DNA of 64,000 nucleotides from Proteocatella sphenisci DSM 23131 (GCF_000423525.1 NZ_AUID01000017.1:1-64000), one strand, 5' to 3'; positions 43,709 to 53,795 are shown, numbered from the stretch's first letter. Numbers and translations are program-made. Notes: a model not told the origin generated them from the letters alone.

Positions 43709-45280
43709 TTAGGTATTAAATTCTTTAATTATAAATTCCGCTGTTTTTAAGCCATCAACAGCTGCACTTACAATGCCTCCCGCATAACCTGATCCTTCTC
43801 CGGATGGGTATAATCCTTTTATATTTACTGATTCATTATTTTCATTTCTCAATATTCTAATCGGTGAAGAACTTCTTGTTTCAACTCCAGTAAGCACTGC
43901 GCCTTCCATGTCAAAACCCTTAATCCTCTTCCCCATATCAACTATTGCTTCGGCAATCGATTTCGTGATAAAATCAGGATATATCTGATCTAATCTTGCA
44001 AATTTATAACCAGGCTCATAGCTGGGTTTGACTTCTCCTATAGAGGTGCTTTCTTTTCTTTGTATAAAGTCTCTTACCAGCTGCACTGGAGCATAATAGT
44101 TGCTTCCACCTAAATCATATGCTTTTTCTTCTATGCTTCTTTGAAAATCTATACCACCAAGGATATCATCACCAAAATCATCGGTTGTAACACTGCAAAG
44201 TATGGCGCTGTTAGCATTTTCAAGGTCTCTGGCATTATAACTCATGCCATTCACCACAAGCATATTTTCTTCAGACGATGAGCCAATAACTTTCCCACCA
44301 GGACACATACAAAAAGTATAGCATGATCTTCCTGTCGAACTTTTATGAGTCAGATGATACTCGGCCGCTCTAAGCTTGGGATGATTGTAAAGTTCCTTAT
44401 ATTGACTCTTGTCTATGATTATCTGAGGATGTTCAATTCTGAACCCAACTGCAAACGGTTTTGAAACCATCGACACTCCAGTTTTATATAATTCTTCAAA
44501 AGTATCTCTTGCGCTGTGCCCAATACATAATACCACAGCATTTGATTCAAATTCACTGCCATTTACTATAAGTCCTGCCAGTTGGTCATTTTCAATCTTT
44601 AAACGCTCTACCTTGGAATCAAATCTAATTTCTCCACCTAATGAGATTATTTCTTCTCGAATTTTCTTAACTACGCCTATTAGGACATCTGTACCTATGT
44701 GTGGTTTATTGGCAAATAAGATTTCTTCGCCCGCTCCAAAATTATGCAAATCTTTTAATATGAGTTGCACTCTTTTATCTTTTATTCTTGTAGTAAGCTT
44801 CCCATCAGAAAAAGTTCCCGCACCACCTTCACCAAATTGAACATTTGATTCAGTATTCAGATTCCCATTTTTCCAAAAATCTTCCACATCAAGTTTTCTT
44901 TGAGATACATCTTTGCCACGTTCAAACACCACTGGATTATAACCGTTTCTTGCAAGTTCAAGCGCCGCAAACAAACCGGCAGGTCCCAGCCCTACAACGG
45001 CAACTCTTCCCTTTATATCAGCATTTCCTTTTATTATATCTTCTTTTACGTATTCTTCAACTTTGGTCAAAGTAGGATATTTTTTTAGTATATTATCTTC
45101 ATTTTCAGTTTCTACATATACCTGATATACCAGTTTTATAGGTTTTTTTCTGGCATCAATTGATTCTTTGGTTATTCTGTAGCTAAAAGATTGTGTAGAA
45201 ATAATGCTCTCTATCTGTTTTCTTATTGCAAGGTCTCTTTCATCGTCGAGACCTATCTTTATATTCGATATTTGTATCAT
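43709..45280 (-). CDS. FAD-dependent dehydrogenase (COG2509 type)
   Basis: A 523-residue flavoprotein. About 90 residues precede the FAD-binding motif VAVVGLGPAGLFAALELARNG. FGEGGAGTFSDGKLTTR, YTFCMCPGGKVIGSSSEE and the C-terminal YPSGEGSGYAGGIVSAAVDG are typical of this uncharacterised family, common in Firmicutes. The MCPGG phrase and SGEGSGYAGG loop lie near the flavin. Substrate unknown. It starts immediately after the small gene at 45281. Confidence 0.87.
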   Translation of the reverse strand: MIQISNIKIGLDDERDLAIRKQIESIISTQSFSYRITKESIDARKKPIKLVYQVYVETENEDNILKKYPTLTKVEEYVKEDIIKGNADIKGRVAVVGLGPAGLFAALELARNGYNPVVFERGKDVSQRKLDVEDFWKNGNLNTESNVQFGEGGAGTFSDGKLTTRIKDKRVQLILKDLHNFGAGEEILFANKPHIGTDVLIGVVKKIREEIISLGGEIRFDSKVERLKIENDQLAGLIVNGSEFESNAVVLCIGHSARDTFEELYKTGVSMVSKPFAVGFRIEHPQIIIDKSQYKELYNHPKLRAAEYHLTHKSSTGRSCYTFCMCPGGKVIGSSSEENMLVVNGMSYNARDLENANSAILCSVTTDDFGDDILGGIDFQRSIEEKAYDLGGSNYYAPVQLVRDFIQRKESTSIGEVKPSYEPGYKFARLDQIYPDFITKSIAEAIVDMGKRIKGFDMEGAVLTGVETRSSSPIRILRNENNESVNIKGLYPSGEGSGYAGGIVSAAVDGLKTAEFIIKEFNT

Positions 45281-45589
45281 CTAACCCTCTATAATCTTTA
45301 TATCAATATTGGCCTTATCGGTAATTCCAAATTCATATAATTCCATAATTAAATTTTTGTTAACATTTTCTAATATTTCATTTCTTGAAAAATTCAATTC
45401 ATCCATAATTTGATTTTTAGTAAACAAAACAACATCTAGTCTGTTTGTAAATGACTGGTGGTTGCTTACAAGAAGGTAAGCTTTTATATCGAACTTCTTA
45501 TTACTGTAATTTACTTCAATATCATTCAAAAAGACTTCAAATTCAAAATAGTTATCATAGGGAGTTATCTTCTCTAATAAAACAAACAT
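45281..45589 (-). CDS. Small protein of unknown function
   Basis: A 102-residue protein I do not recognise. It has no signal peptide or membrane segment; the first half looks beta-rich (FEFEVFLNDIEVNYSNKKFDIKAYLL) and the second helical (MDELNFSRNEILENVNKNL). It lies without any gap between the DUF881 gene and the flavoprotein, so it is clearly part of that transcript and very likely real. Confidence 0.6.
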   Translation of the reverse strand: MFVLLEKITPYDNYFEFEVFLNDIEVNYSNKKFDIKAYLLVSNHQSFTNRLDVVLFTKNQIMDELNFSRNEILENVNKNLIMELYEFGITDKANIDIKIIEG

Positions 45590-45590
45590 A

Positions 45591-46292
45591 CTATTCTCCT
45601 TCTTTTATATAATCTACATCTTTTTGTACTCTAAGTGATGGTATAATCACCTTTCTTGTTTTTAACACATCCGCTTTGATTCCATAGTCAGATTCCCAGC
45701 TTTTGAGCATAATATCTTTTTCTGTCAAAGACCTGTAGAGTGTCTTTTCATTTCCTATGACTTTTATTTCATATGGAGGACTTATTGGCACATTATTAAT
45801 ATTGATATGATTCCCTGCTAAAGTAATTTCTGTGTTTCCAGTGATTATCTGATTATTTATAGATATTGCCTCTCCGCCTGATATTTTAAGATTATTAACG
45901 AATTTTAGTAATAACCTGTTAGTTTCTGTGTCAAAAGCAATGTTTTTAGCATCCACTGATTCCAACTTTATTTCAATACCTTCTCCAGCGAGCTTTTCTA
46001 ATCCTAATATCATCCTGTAATTATAGTACTTTTCTTTATCATTTTTAGAAAGCCCCAGGTTTTGGTTTTCATATTCTGATTGTAATTTTTTATACTGTTT
46101 ATTTGAAGAATTTAATTTTTCTTCAAGAAGATTCATTTCTGATTTTTCCTTATTAATTTGAGAAACAAGTTCTCTGGAAACGCTGGATGTATAAGGACTA
46201 TACTGCAAGGGACTATTTGTTTGTACAACAATCAAGACCCCTAAAATCAGAGCGAGTATAAAATATTCCAAAGAAATTTTTCTTTTATCCAT
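45591..46292 (-). CDS. DUF881 family membrane-anchored protein
   Basis: A 233-residue protein. A transmembrane helix (residues 9-27) is followed by a coiled coil (about residues 43-90, rich in Lys and Glu) and the DUF881 domain with ILGLEKLAGEGIEI, LLLKFVNNLKISGGEAISIN and YEIKVIGNEKTLYRSL. Members often neighbour cell-division genes. Function unknown. GGGAGGG precedes the ATG. It lies 42 bp after engB. Confidence 0.83.
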   Translation of the reverse strand: MDKRKISLEYFILALILGVLIVVQTNSPLQYSPYTSSVSRELVSQINKEKSEMNLLEEKLNSSNKQYKKLQSEYENQNLGLSKNDKEKYYNYRMILGLEKLAGEGIEIKLESVDAKNIAFDTETNRLLLKFVNNLKISGGEAISINNQIITGNTEITLAGNHININNVPISPPYEIKVIGNEKTLYRSLTEKDIMLKSWESDYGIKADVLKTRKVIIPSLRVQKDVDYIKEGE

Positions 46293-46333
46293 AATATACC
46301 CTCCCTGAAATTTTGATCTTATATGAAAAAATA

Positions 46334-46939
46334 CTATTCAGTGATTTCATAACCGTTGTCTTTGTATATATCCACTACGTGGCTCCATATTTCATCAACT
46401 CCAGTTTTTTTAAGTGCACTTATTGGAAGTATTTTTTCTCCCGCAAGGTTTAGTTTTTTTGCTATCGTTCTTTTTGAGTTTGCCGCATCATTTCTTGTTA
46501 CTTTATCTGATTTTGTAGCTATAATAGAAACAGGTATACCATAGTGTCTTATGAATTCAAGCATTAGTACGTCATCTTCTTTAGGTTCATGCCTTATATC
46601 AACAAGTATAAATACATGGACAAGGTTTTTTGAATTTACAAAATACTCTTCCATGACCTTACCCCATGAAGATTTTAATTCTTTTGACAATTTAGCATAG
46701 CCATAGCCTGGTAAATCTACAAAATAAAATTCGCTGTTTATTTTATAAAAATTTATTGTCCTTGTTTTCCCGGGTGTCTGACTCACGCGGGCTATACGCT
46801 TTCTGTTTAGCAATGTGTTTATTGATGATGATTTTCCAACATTGGACCTTCCTACAAAGGCAATTTGTGGCAAGTCATCATCTGGATACTGTTCTTTCCT
46901 TACCGCACTCATATCCATTCTTATTTCTTTTATCTTCAT
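46334..46939 (-). CDS. engB: Ribosome biogenesis GTPase YsxC/EngB
   Basis: A 201-residue GTPase for late 50S subunit assembly. G motifs in order are GRSNVGKSSSINTLL (G1), KTRTINFY (G2 region), DLPGYGYAKL (G3), ATKSDKVTRND (G4) and PISALKKTGVDEI (G5). It shares one base with the end of lon; lon-engB is a classic pair in Firmicutes. Confidence 0.95.
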   Translation of the reverse strand: MKIKEIRMDMSAVRKEQYPDDDLPQIAFVGRSNVGKSSSINTLLNRKRIARVSQTPGKTRTINFYKINSEFYFVDLPGYGYAKLSKELKSSWGKVMEEYFVNSKNLVHVFILVDIRHEPKEDDVLMLEFIRHYGIPVSIIATKSDKVTRNDAANSKRTIAKKLNLAGEKILPISALKKTGVDEIWSHVVDIYKDNGYEITE

Positions 46940-49275
46940 TAATCTCTCTTTTCTAACGCTAATTCTAAAACTTCTTCCATACGAGATACAAAGTGGAATT
47001 TAATGTTATTTCTTACCTCTTCAGGTATGTCAATATAATCAGGCTCACAGTCTTTAGGCATTATTATTGTATCTACTCCGGCACGGTATGCCGCAAGAAC
47101 TTTTTCTTTTATTCCACCGACAGCCAAAACCTTTCCTGTTAAAGTTACCTCCCCAGTCATTGCTATATTAGATTTTACTGGAATACCAGTAAGTGCAGAA
47201 AGAACAGCTGTCACCATTGTAATTCCAGCTGAAGGACCATCTTTTGGTATAGCACCTTCAGGTATATGGATGTGTATATCTTTTTTTGTATAGAATTCTG
47301 GTGAAAGGTTGAAATCTTTTGCAACAGTTCGTATATATGTTATTCCCGCTTTTGCAGACTCTTTCATAACATCGCCAAGCTTTCCTGTAAGTTCAATCTT
47401 TCCACTTCCATCCATTACAGATACTTCTATATTCAAGGTTTCTCCGCCGACTTGCGTCCATGCCATCCCTGTAACTTCACCTATTTTACTTTCATTTGAA
47501 ACTTTATCTCGCCTTATTATTTCTTTACCCAAATATTCTTTAATATGTTCTTTGCTTATAACAAAGTTTTCCAGCTGTGGATTTTTGACTTTTTGAACTG
47601 CAACTTTTCTGCATATTTTCCCTATTTGTCTTTCGAGTCTTCTTACTCCTGATTCTCTCGTGTAACTGTTTATAATATACTTGAGTACATCATCTTCTAT
47701 TGTTATAAATTCTGGAGTTAAGCCATTCTCATCAAGTTGCTTTTTTATCAGGTATTTCTTTGCAATTTCAAGTTTTTCAAGTTCCGTATAACCGGATATC
47801 TCAATTACTTCCATTCTGTCTAAAAGCGGGCCAGGAATGGTGCTTAATGTGTTTGCAGTGGTTATAAACATGACTTTAGACAAATCAAAAGGAACTTCAA
47901 GATAATGATCTACAAAATCATTGTTTTGCTCAGGATCTAGAACCTCTAGCAGGGCTGAAGCTGGGTCTCCTTTAAAATCAGAAGCCATCTTGTCGATTTC
48001 ATCAAACAAAAACACTGGATTGGCAACTTTTATATCTTTTATAGAGTTAATTATTCTGCCCGGTATTGCTCCTACGTATGTCCTTCTATGTCCTCTTATT
48101 TCTGCCTCATCCCTAAGCCCCCCCAAGGATATTCTGACGAATTTTCTGTCCATAGCATTTGCAAGTGATTTGGCAATAGAAGTTTTTCCAACACCTGGAG
48201 GACCTACAAGACATATAATTGGCGATTTCATTTTTTCACTGAGCTGTCTCACTGCTAGAAACTCGACTATTCTTTCTTTTACTTTTTCTAATCCAAAATG
48301 ATCGGCTTCGAGAATTTCTATCGATTTATTTAAATCCTTGTTATCTTCAGTCCTTATGTTCCAGGGTAAATCAAGTATAGTCTCAATATAGTTTCTTGTT
48401 ACGCTGTAATCAGACGATGATGAATTCATTCTCCCCAGTTTTTCTATTTCTTTTCCTACTTTTTTTGTAACTGTTTCTGATAAATTCAGCTCTATCAGTC
48501 TATCTTTGAAATTTTCAACATCTTCTTGAATATCTTCATCTTCTCCCAGTTCTTTTTGAATTGCTTTTATTTGCTCTCTGAGATAATAATCTTTTTGAAT
48601 TTTTGAAACTTGATTTTTCACTCTTTTATCTACCTTTTTTCTAATTTCGGCAGTCTCAAGTTCTTCTTTTATGTTTAAATATAGAACGCTTAATCGTTTT
48701 TCTATATCAAGTTGCTCAATCAAGCTTTGTATTTGGTCAGGCTTTAGTTCCATATAACTAGCCACAGTGTCTGCAAACACTGATGGTTGATCTAAATCTG
48801 ATAATTGATCAAATATCACCTGCGAATTTTTTCCATTTTCTTTCATAAGTTCATCAAAAGCTTCAAAAATCATATCCATCAAAGCATATACTTTTTTTTC
48901 ACTTTTTATTGCTCTGTCATACAAGCCTTCAATTTTTCCAGAAAAAAAAGGTTCACTTTCTTCAAGTTCCGTAATTTTACCTCTGCTTAATCCTTCAACC
49001 AGAACTCTTACATTGCTTCCTGGTATTTTAAGCATTTGCTTTATTTTACATATGGTTCCTACTTTGTGAAAGTCTTCTTCTGTCGGCAATTCAATTTCTA
49101 CATTTTTTTGAGTTGTAAGAAAAATTACCTGATCATTTTGCATAGCTTCTTCAAGAGCTTTTATAGATTTGTCTCGTGCAACTTCAAAGTGCGTTATAGT
49201 TGATGGGAATATCGCTAATCCTCTTAATGGTAAAATTGGTAGTTTGTATATTTCTTTTTTTCTTCTGGCTGCCAT
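46939..49275 (-). CDS. lon: ATP-dependent protease Lon
   Basis: A 778-residue LonA protease. The N-terminal substrate domain (residues 10-200) is followed by a coiled coil, the AAA+ module with GPPGVGKTSIAKSLA and VFLFDEIDKM, and the protease domain with the catalytic Ser in PKDGPSAGITMVTA and Lys in GGIKEKVLAAYRAG. The length is normal. It has a strong promoter of its own and leads into engB. Confidence 0.96.
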   Translation of the reverse strand: MAARRKKEIYKLPILPLRGLAIFPSTITHFEVARDKSIKALEEAMQNDQVIFLTTQKNVEIELPTEEDFHKVGTICKIKQMLKIPGSNVRVLVEGLSRGKITELEESEPFFSGKIEGLYDRAIKSEKKVYALMDMIFEAFDELMKENGKNSQVIFDQLSDLDQPSVFADTVASYMELKPDQIQSLIEQLDIEKRLSVLYLNIKEELETAEIRKKVDKRVKNQVSKIQKDYYLREQIKAIQKELGEDEDIQEDVENFKDRLIELNLSETVTKKVGKEIEKLGRMNSSSSDYSVTRNYIETILDLPWNIRTEDNKDLNKSIEILEADHFGLEKVKERIVEFLAVRQLSEKMKSPIICLVGPPGVGKTSIAKSLANAMDRKFVRISLGGLRDEAEIRGHRRTYVGAIPGRIINSIKDIKVANPVFLFDEIDKMASDFKGDPASALLEVLDPEQNNDFVDHYLEVPFDLSKVMFITTANTLSTIPGPLLDRMEVIEISGYTELEKLEIAKKYLIKKQLDENGLTPEFITIEDDVLKYIINSYTRESGVRRLERQIGKICRKVAVQKVKNPQLENFVISKEHIKEYLGKEIIRRDKVSNESKIGEVTGMAWTQVGGETLNIEVSVMDGSGKIELTGKLGDVMKESAKAGITYIRTVAKDFNLSPEFYTKKDIHIHIPEGAIPKDGPSAGITMVTAVLSALTGIPVKSNIAMTGEVTLTGKVLAVGGIKEKVLAAYRAGVDTIIMPKDCEPDYIDIPEEVRNNIKFHFVSRMEEVLELALEKRD

Positions 49276-49305
49276 ATCATTTTCCTTTCTCGTTTCCTCT
49301 GTATA

Positions 49306-49334
49306 ATTATAATGTATAATTTAATCTGCTTCAA
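49306..49334 (-). promoter_or_regulatory. Sigma-A promoter of lon
   Basis: TTGAAG (49329-49334), 17 bp, TATAAT (49306-49311), ending about 30 bp before the ATG. I saw no CIRCE or CtsR-type repeat beside it. Confidence 0.75.
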
Positions 49335-49354
49335 GAACTTTGAGGAAACTTTAA

Positions 49355-49395
49355 AAAAATATAAACCTTGATCATCAATTAAGGTTTATATTTTA
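49355..49395 (-). terminator. Rho-independent terminator of tig-clpP-clpX
   Basis: AAATATAAACCTT pairs with AAGGTTTATATTT around 11 nt, with a T tract on the minus-strand side. It lies 16 bp past the clpX stop. Confidence 0.85.
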
Positions 49396-49410
49396 TGATA
49401 TTATTTATTT

Positions 49411-50676
49411 TTAAGCTATTTCATCTGTAAGTTCTATAAGATTTCCTTCTGCAGTTATTATTTTTGGTGCTTCATTATCGTCTATGCACGCTTTTGTAAC
49501 AATAACCTTTTTTATGTCTTTTCTCGATGGAGTTTCAAACATCACATCCAGCATGACTTTTTCAAGAATGCTCCTTAAACCTCTGGCTCCAGTTTTTCTT
49601 TTCATAGCTTTCGTTGCAACAGATATTAGAGCATCGTGTTCGATTTCAAGCTCCACACCATCTATTTCAAAAAGCCTTATATATTGCTTAACCAGGGCAT
49701 TTTTAGGTTCTTTGAGTATTCTTACAAGTGCTTCTTCATCTAATTGTTTTAATGAAACTACAATCGGAACACGGCTTACAAATTCTGGTATTATCCCATA
49801 TTTAATAAGGTCTTGCGTTTCAATTTTCTCAAATAGATTCATGTTTTCAATGTCTTTGGCTGAAGAAATCTTGGCTCCAAAACCAAGTGTTTTGTCACCC
49901 ATTCTTCTTTTGATTATTTCTTCCATTCCATCAAAAGCTCCGCCTAGTATAAAGAGTATATTCGTTGTATCTATTTGTATAAATTCCTGATGAGGGTGTT
50001 TTCTACCGCCTTGAGGAGGCACATTCGCTTTTGTCGATTCGATTATTTTCAGAAGGGCCTGTTGCACGCCTTCGCCTGAAACATCACGAGTAATCGATGT
50101 GTTTTCAGATTTTCTTGCTATCTTGTCTATCTCATCGATATAAATTATACCTTTTTGAGCTTTTTCTACGTCATAATTAGCCGCTTGTATAAGTTTAAGC
50201 AGTATGTTCTCAACGTCTTCTCCGACATATCCTGCTTCGGTAAGCGCTGTTGCATCCGCTATTGCAAAAGGTACATTTAATATTTTAGCTAGAGTTTGAG
50301 CAAGGAGGGTCTTTCCAGATCCCGTAGGTCCAAGCATCAGAACATTACTTTTCTGTAATTCAACATCACCTATGGAACTAGTTGAATTTATTCTTTTATA
50401 GTGATTATAAACTGCTACAGAAAGTGTTCTTTTTGCCTCATTTTGTCCAATTACATATTCATCAAGAATTTTTTTTATTTCCTGTGGTTTTGGCAGATCT
50501 GAAAAATCTTCTACTTCTTCAACTCTGATTTCTTCACTTATGATAGAATCACACAGTTTAATGCATTCATCGCATATAAATATATCGTTTGGACCAGCAA
50601 CAAGTCTTTTTACCTGATCTTGCGTCTTCCCACAAAACGAACATTTTACTGATGATTTGTCGTCATTTGGTTTCAT
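49411..50676 (-). CDS. clpX: ClpX, ATPase subunit of the ClpXP protease
   Basis: A 421-residue AAA+ unfoldase. The N-terminal zinc finger ([19 protein letters not shown]) binds substrates and adaptors. Walker A is [15 protein letters not shown], Walker [14 protein letters not shown], the pore loop YVGEDVEN, and the ClpP-contact loop lies near FILGGAF. The length is normal. It lies 12 bp after clpP. Confidence 0.96.
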   Translation of the reverse strand: MKPNDDKSSVKCSFCGKTQDQVKRLVAGPNDIFICDECIKLCDSIISEEIRVEEVEDFSDLPKPQEIKKILDEYVIGQNEAKRTLSVAVYNHYKRINSTSSIGDVELQKSNVLMLGPTGSGKTLLAQTLAKILNVPFAIADATALTEAGYVGEDVENILLKLIQAANYDVEKAQKGIIYIDEIDKIARKSENTSITRDVSGEGVQQALLKIIESTKANVPPQGGRKHPHQEFIQIDTTNILFILGGAFDGMEEIIKRRMGDKTLGFGAKISSAKDIENMNLFEKIETQDLIKYGIIPEFVSRVPIVVSLKQLDEEALVRILKEPKNALVKQYIRLFEIDGVELEIEHDALISVATKAMKRKTGARGLRSILEKVMLDVMFETPSRKDIKKVIVTKACIDDNEAPKIITAEGNLIELTDEIA

Positions 50677-50688
50677 TATATTCTCCTT

Positions 50689-51273
50689 TTATAGCCTTGT
50701 TTCCATTATTTCATCTATCAAACCATACTCTTTTGCTTCGCTTGCTGACATAAAGGTGTCTCTGTCTGTGTCTCTTTCGATTACCTCTAGTGGCTGTCCC
50801 GTTTTTTCAGATAAAATTTTATTTAAGACTTCTTTCATCTTTAAAATTCTACTCGCCTGAATTTTAATGTCTGTAGCCTGGCCTTGCGTTCCTCCACTTG
50901 GCTGATGAATCATAATTTCAGCATTTGGAAGAGCAAACCTTTTACCTTTAGCTCCGGCACTTAACAAAAATGCTCCCATAGAAGCTGCTGATCCTACACA
51001 TATAGTGGAAACGTCAGGCCTGATGTATTGCATTGTATCATATATTCCCATTCCTGCCGTTACTGAACCACCAGGACTATTTATATAAAAATGTATATCT
51101 TTGTCTGGATCTTCTGCTTCTAAGAAAAGTAACTGTGCCACAACCAGCGATGCAGTTACGTCATTAACTTGATCACTTAAAAATATTATTCTGTCTTTCA
51201 ATAATCTGGAATAGATGTCGTAACTTCTTTCGCCTCTGCTTGTTTGTTCAACCACAACTGGTATATAAGACAT
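50689..51273 (-). CDS. clpP: ClpP, proteolytic subunit of Clp proteases
   Basis: A 194-residue serine protease forming the tetradecameric chamber. The catalytic Ser is in [14 protein letters not shown], His in [12 protein letters not shown] and Asp in the segment before [16 protein letters not shown]. The N-terminal [20 protein letters not shown] loop contacts the ATPase. It is second in tig-clpP-clpX, separated from tig by a perfect hairpin. Confidence 0.96.
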   Translation of the reverse strand: MSYIPVVVEQTSRGERSYDIYSRLLKDRIIFLSDQVNDVTASLVVAQLLFLEAEDPDKDIHFYINSPGGSVTAGMGIYDTMQYIRPDVSTICVGSAASMGAFLLSAGAKGKRFALPNAEIMIHQPSGGTQGQATDIKIQASRILKMKEVLNKILSEKTGQPLEVIERDTDRDTFMSASEAKEYGLIDEIMETRL

Positions 51274-51297
51274 AATTTTCTCCTTTCATTTTTCATA

Positions 51298-51340
51298 GTT
51301 ATTCAAAATACAGTAGCATCGCTACTGTATTTTGAATAAC
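51298..51340. repeat. 20-bp perfect inverted repeat between tig and clpP
   Basis: GTTATTCAAAATACAGTAGC and its exact complement surround the loop ATC. It begins 2 bp after the tig stop and ends 24 bp before the clpP start. No T tract follows in the direction of transcription, so it is not an ordinary terminator; an mRNA-processing or stability hairpin, or a protein-binding dyad, is possible. Confidence 0.85.
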
Positions 51341-51342
51341 GT

Positions 51343-52626
51343 TTATACTAATTTCGCATTTGCTAATATTAAGTCAACAGTTTTTCTTGCTACGATAGTG
51401 CTCTTAATAGCATCATCTTGTGAATTTTGGAATATTTCTTTTATTTTTTCCACTTCCAGCTTGTAAATTTCTGCCATCTTTACATATTCTGCTTCCATAT
51501 CCTCTTCAGTTGCTTCTACACCTTCTACTTTTGAAACTGCGTCAACAGCTAAACTTATTTTTACTCTTTTTTCTGCATCGTCTTTCATTTGCTCTTCAAG
51601 AATCTCTTTTGAAGTTTCTGTATATTGATAATAAGTGTTTAAATCCATCCCTTGATATCTTAAATTATTTTCAAAATCCTTTAACATACTGTCGATTTCA
51701 TTTTTTATCATTACTTCAGGAATTTCTACTTCAATATTTTCAGCAAGTTTTTCAACAACTTCATTTTTCATCGTATCTTCTGATTGCTTTTTCTTGCTTT
51801 CAGCCATTTTTGATTTAATATCACTCTTTAATTCTTCAATATTTTCAAATTCTGTTGTATCTTTTACAAACTCGTCATCTATTTCTGGGAGTTGTTTTTC
51901 TTTTATTTCATTTACAACAACAGCGAACACTGCTTCTTTACCCTTCAATTCTTCAGAGTTATAATCTTCAGGGAAAGTTACTACTATATCTTTGCTTTCT
52001 CCAGCTTTCATTCCTATAAGCTGCTCTTCAAAGCCTGGAATGAAAGTGTTTGATCCAACAACAAGGCTATAGTTCTCAGCTTTTCCACCTTCGAATTCAA
52101 CTCCATCCACGCTACCGCAGAAATCAAAAAGTAGGTTATCCTGATCTGCAACTGGTCTGTCTTCAACTGTAACCATTCTTGCACTCTGTTCCTGCATCCT
52201 TTTTAATTCAGCTTCAACATCTTCATCAGTAACTGCAGTGTCTACTGCTTTGACTTCAAGGCCTTTATATTCGCCCAATTTAACTTCAGGTTTAACTGCA
52301 ACATTAATGACCATTACAAGATCTTTATCTTTTCCTATTTCTTCAATATCAAGTGCGGGTCTGTCAATTACTTCAAGGTTTAATTCTTCAACTGCATTCT
52401 TGTATGCCTCTGGAAAAATCAAGTCTATGGCATCTTCATAAAATGCTCCCTCTCCATACATCTTTTCAATTACCGATCTTGTTGCTTTTCCTTTTCTGAA
52501 TCCCGGAATATTGAATTTTCCTTTGTTTTTGTTGTATGCCTGCTTGCAAGCATTTTCAAAAGCTTCGTTCCCTACTGTAATTTTCAGTGTAGCTATGTTC
52601 TTTTCTTGTTTTAAAATCTGGTTCAT
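51343..52626 (-). CDS. tig: Trigger factor
   Basis: A 427-residue ribosome-bound chaperone and prolyl isomerase. The ribosome-binding signature FNIPGFRKGKATRSVIEKMYG is near residue 37. The FKBP-like domain covers about residues 150-240 (DFCGSVDGVEFEGGKAENY, IPGFEEQLIGMKAGE), then the long helical C-domain. Length is normal. It heads tig-clpP-clpX from a strong promoter. Confidence 0.96.
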   Translation of the reverse strand: MNQILKQEKNIATLKITVGNEAFENACKQAYNKNKGKFNIPGFRKGKATRSVIEKMYGEGAFYEDAIDLIFPEAYKNAVEELNLEVIDRPALDIEEIGKDKDLVMVINVAVKPEVKLGEYKGLEVKAVDTAVTDEDVEAELKRMQEQSARMVTVEDRPVADQDNLLFDFCGSVDGVEFEGGKAENYSLVVGSNTFIPGFEEQLIGMKAGESKDIVVTFPEDYNSEELKGKEAVFAVVVNEIKEKQLPEIDDEFVKDTTEFENIEELKSDIKSKMAESKKKQSEDTMKNEVVEKLAENIEVEIPEVMIKNEIDSMLKDFENNLRYQGMDLNTYYQYTETSKEILEEQMKDDAEKRVKISLAVDAVSKVEGVEATEEDMEAEYVKMAEIYKLEVEKIKEIFQNSQDDAIKSTIVARKTVDLILANAKLV

Positions 52627-52686
52627 TTTTCCTCCTAATATATATATTATTTTATTTATCTCGTTTCTATATAATTCAACTTTTTC

Positions 52687-52715
52687 ATTATATCATATTG
52701 AACATCTATTTTCAA
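52687..52715 (-). promoter_or_regulatory. Sigma-A promoter of tig-clpP-clpX
   Basis: TTGAAA (52710-52715), 17 bp, TATAAT (52687-52692), about 60 bp before the tig start. Confidence 0.78.
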
Positions 52716-52761
52716 AGTTATTTTAAAGTAAATTTAATATAAAAAAACCTTATAAACAATA

Positions 52762-53568
52762 TTAATCCATTAAAACATCAATTATATCTTTGCATTTGTT
52801 AAACTCAATGAAATAAGGGCTTGTAGCGATTAATACAATCGACGCATTTTTTATAAGTTTTTTAATTATCTTTATTTTTTCTAATTTACATATATAATCC
52901 ATTTCATTCGAAAAAAAATCAAGATCCAGGTCTAAAATATAATTGTTTGATATATTGTATTTATCAATTTCGTCAAGCGAATACTGTGAATCAACACAAT
53001 AAAAATCATTTATTATTCCCATATTCATTAATGGTTTTATAAAATTCCCAACGTTAAGAGTTGTATTTGTATATAAAAAAGCAAGAGTAGTGTCATTATC
53101 TTTTCTATCAAACTCTTCCTTTATAATCTTTTCGCTTTTTATACCTATTTTATTCATTTCATCTCTAAAAGCATCGTAAGAACGCCTTACAAGTTGAATG
53201 TATTCTTCAAAATACAAGTCCGGTTCTCTTAAATCCTTATGTTGGTCTATATGAATAAAATCAAATTTTATTTTATTTTCTTTATAATGCTCATATGTGA
53301 AATAGAATGTATGGTTATGATTATCAAATATATACATCTTTTTATCTTCTTGTTTTTGCAAAATCATATTTTTGACTCCAAGACACTTGATTTCATTATT
53401 GTTTTCATCAATTTCAATGAATGAAAATTCATCTCCCTTTTTTACTTCTTTTATCAATCCTTCAATTATATTTGGTATCACTATTTTTTTAAATTTTCTT
53501 TTTTCAAAAGAAAATTTATTATTTGATATCGGGATATCAATATAGAATTTGTCCCCGTAAGCTTTCAT
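52762..53568 (-). CDS. UPF0489 family protein
   Basis: A 268-residue protein resembling UPF0489 (C5orf22-like). It has IHIDQHKDLREP near residue 107 and YILDLDLDFFSNEMD near residue 208. These metal-site-like HxDxHxD and DxDxDFF motifs suggest an arginase-like alpha/beta fold. The middle HNHTFYFTYEHYKENKIKF is also typical of the group. Enzymatic activity has not been assigned. It stands alone between the tig promoter and the divergent cold-shock gene. Confidence 0.75.
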   Translation of the reverse strand: MKAYGDKFYIDIPISNNKFSFEKRKFKKIVIPNIIEGLIKEVKKGDEFSFIEIDENNNEIKCLGVKNMILQKQEDKKMYIFDNHNHTFYFTYEHYKENKIKFDFIHIDQHKDLREPDLYFEEYIQLVRRSYDAFRDEMNKIGIKSEKIIKEEFDRKDNDTTLAFLYTNTTLNVGNFIKPLMNMGIINDFYCVDSQYSLDEIDKYNISNNYILDLDLDFFSNEMDYICKLEKIKIIKKLIKNASIVLIATSPYFIEFNKCKDIIDVLMD

Positions 53569-53707
53569 TTTCCCTCCCTACGTTTAAATCAATTACATAA
53601 ACATATAAATACTACGTTTGATTTATTTGGAAATGTTTAACTATTTGAATAAAAAATATTTCATTATTTTTTTCTTGTTCTGGATAGTTAAATAACAGCT
53701 AAATCCA

Positions 53708-53736
53708 TTGACATTGAACGCTATAAATGTTATCAT
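53708..53736 (+). promoter_or_regulatory. Promoter of the cold-shock gene
   Basis: TTGACA (53708-53713), 17 bp, TATCAT (53731-53736). A 53-nt leader follows, containing the dyad AGTAGA-TAT-TCTACT at 53743-53757. Confidence 0.7.
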
Positions 53737-53795
53737 AAATTCAGTAGATATTCTACTAGATTACACATTTTTAATAGATTTTTGGAGGAAAAAAG

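Noticed and set aside
49276-49350. CIRCE or CtsR heat-shock operators near lon, and likewise near tig/clpP
   Set aside because: I looked for TTAGCACTC-N9-GAGTGCTAA and GGTCAAA heptad repeats and found none.
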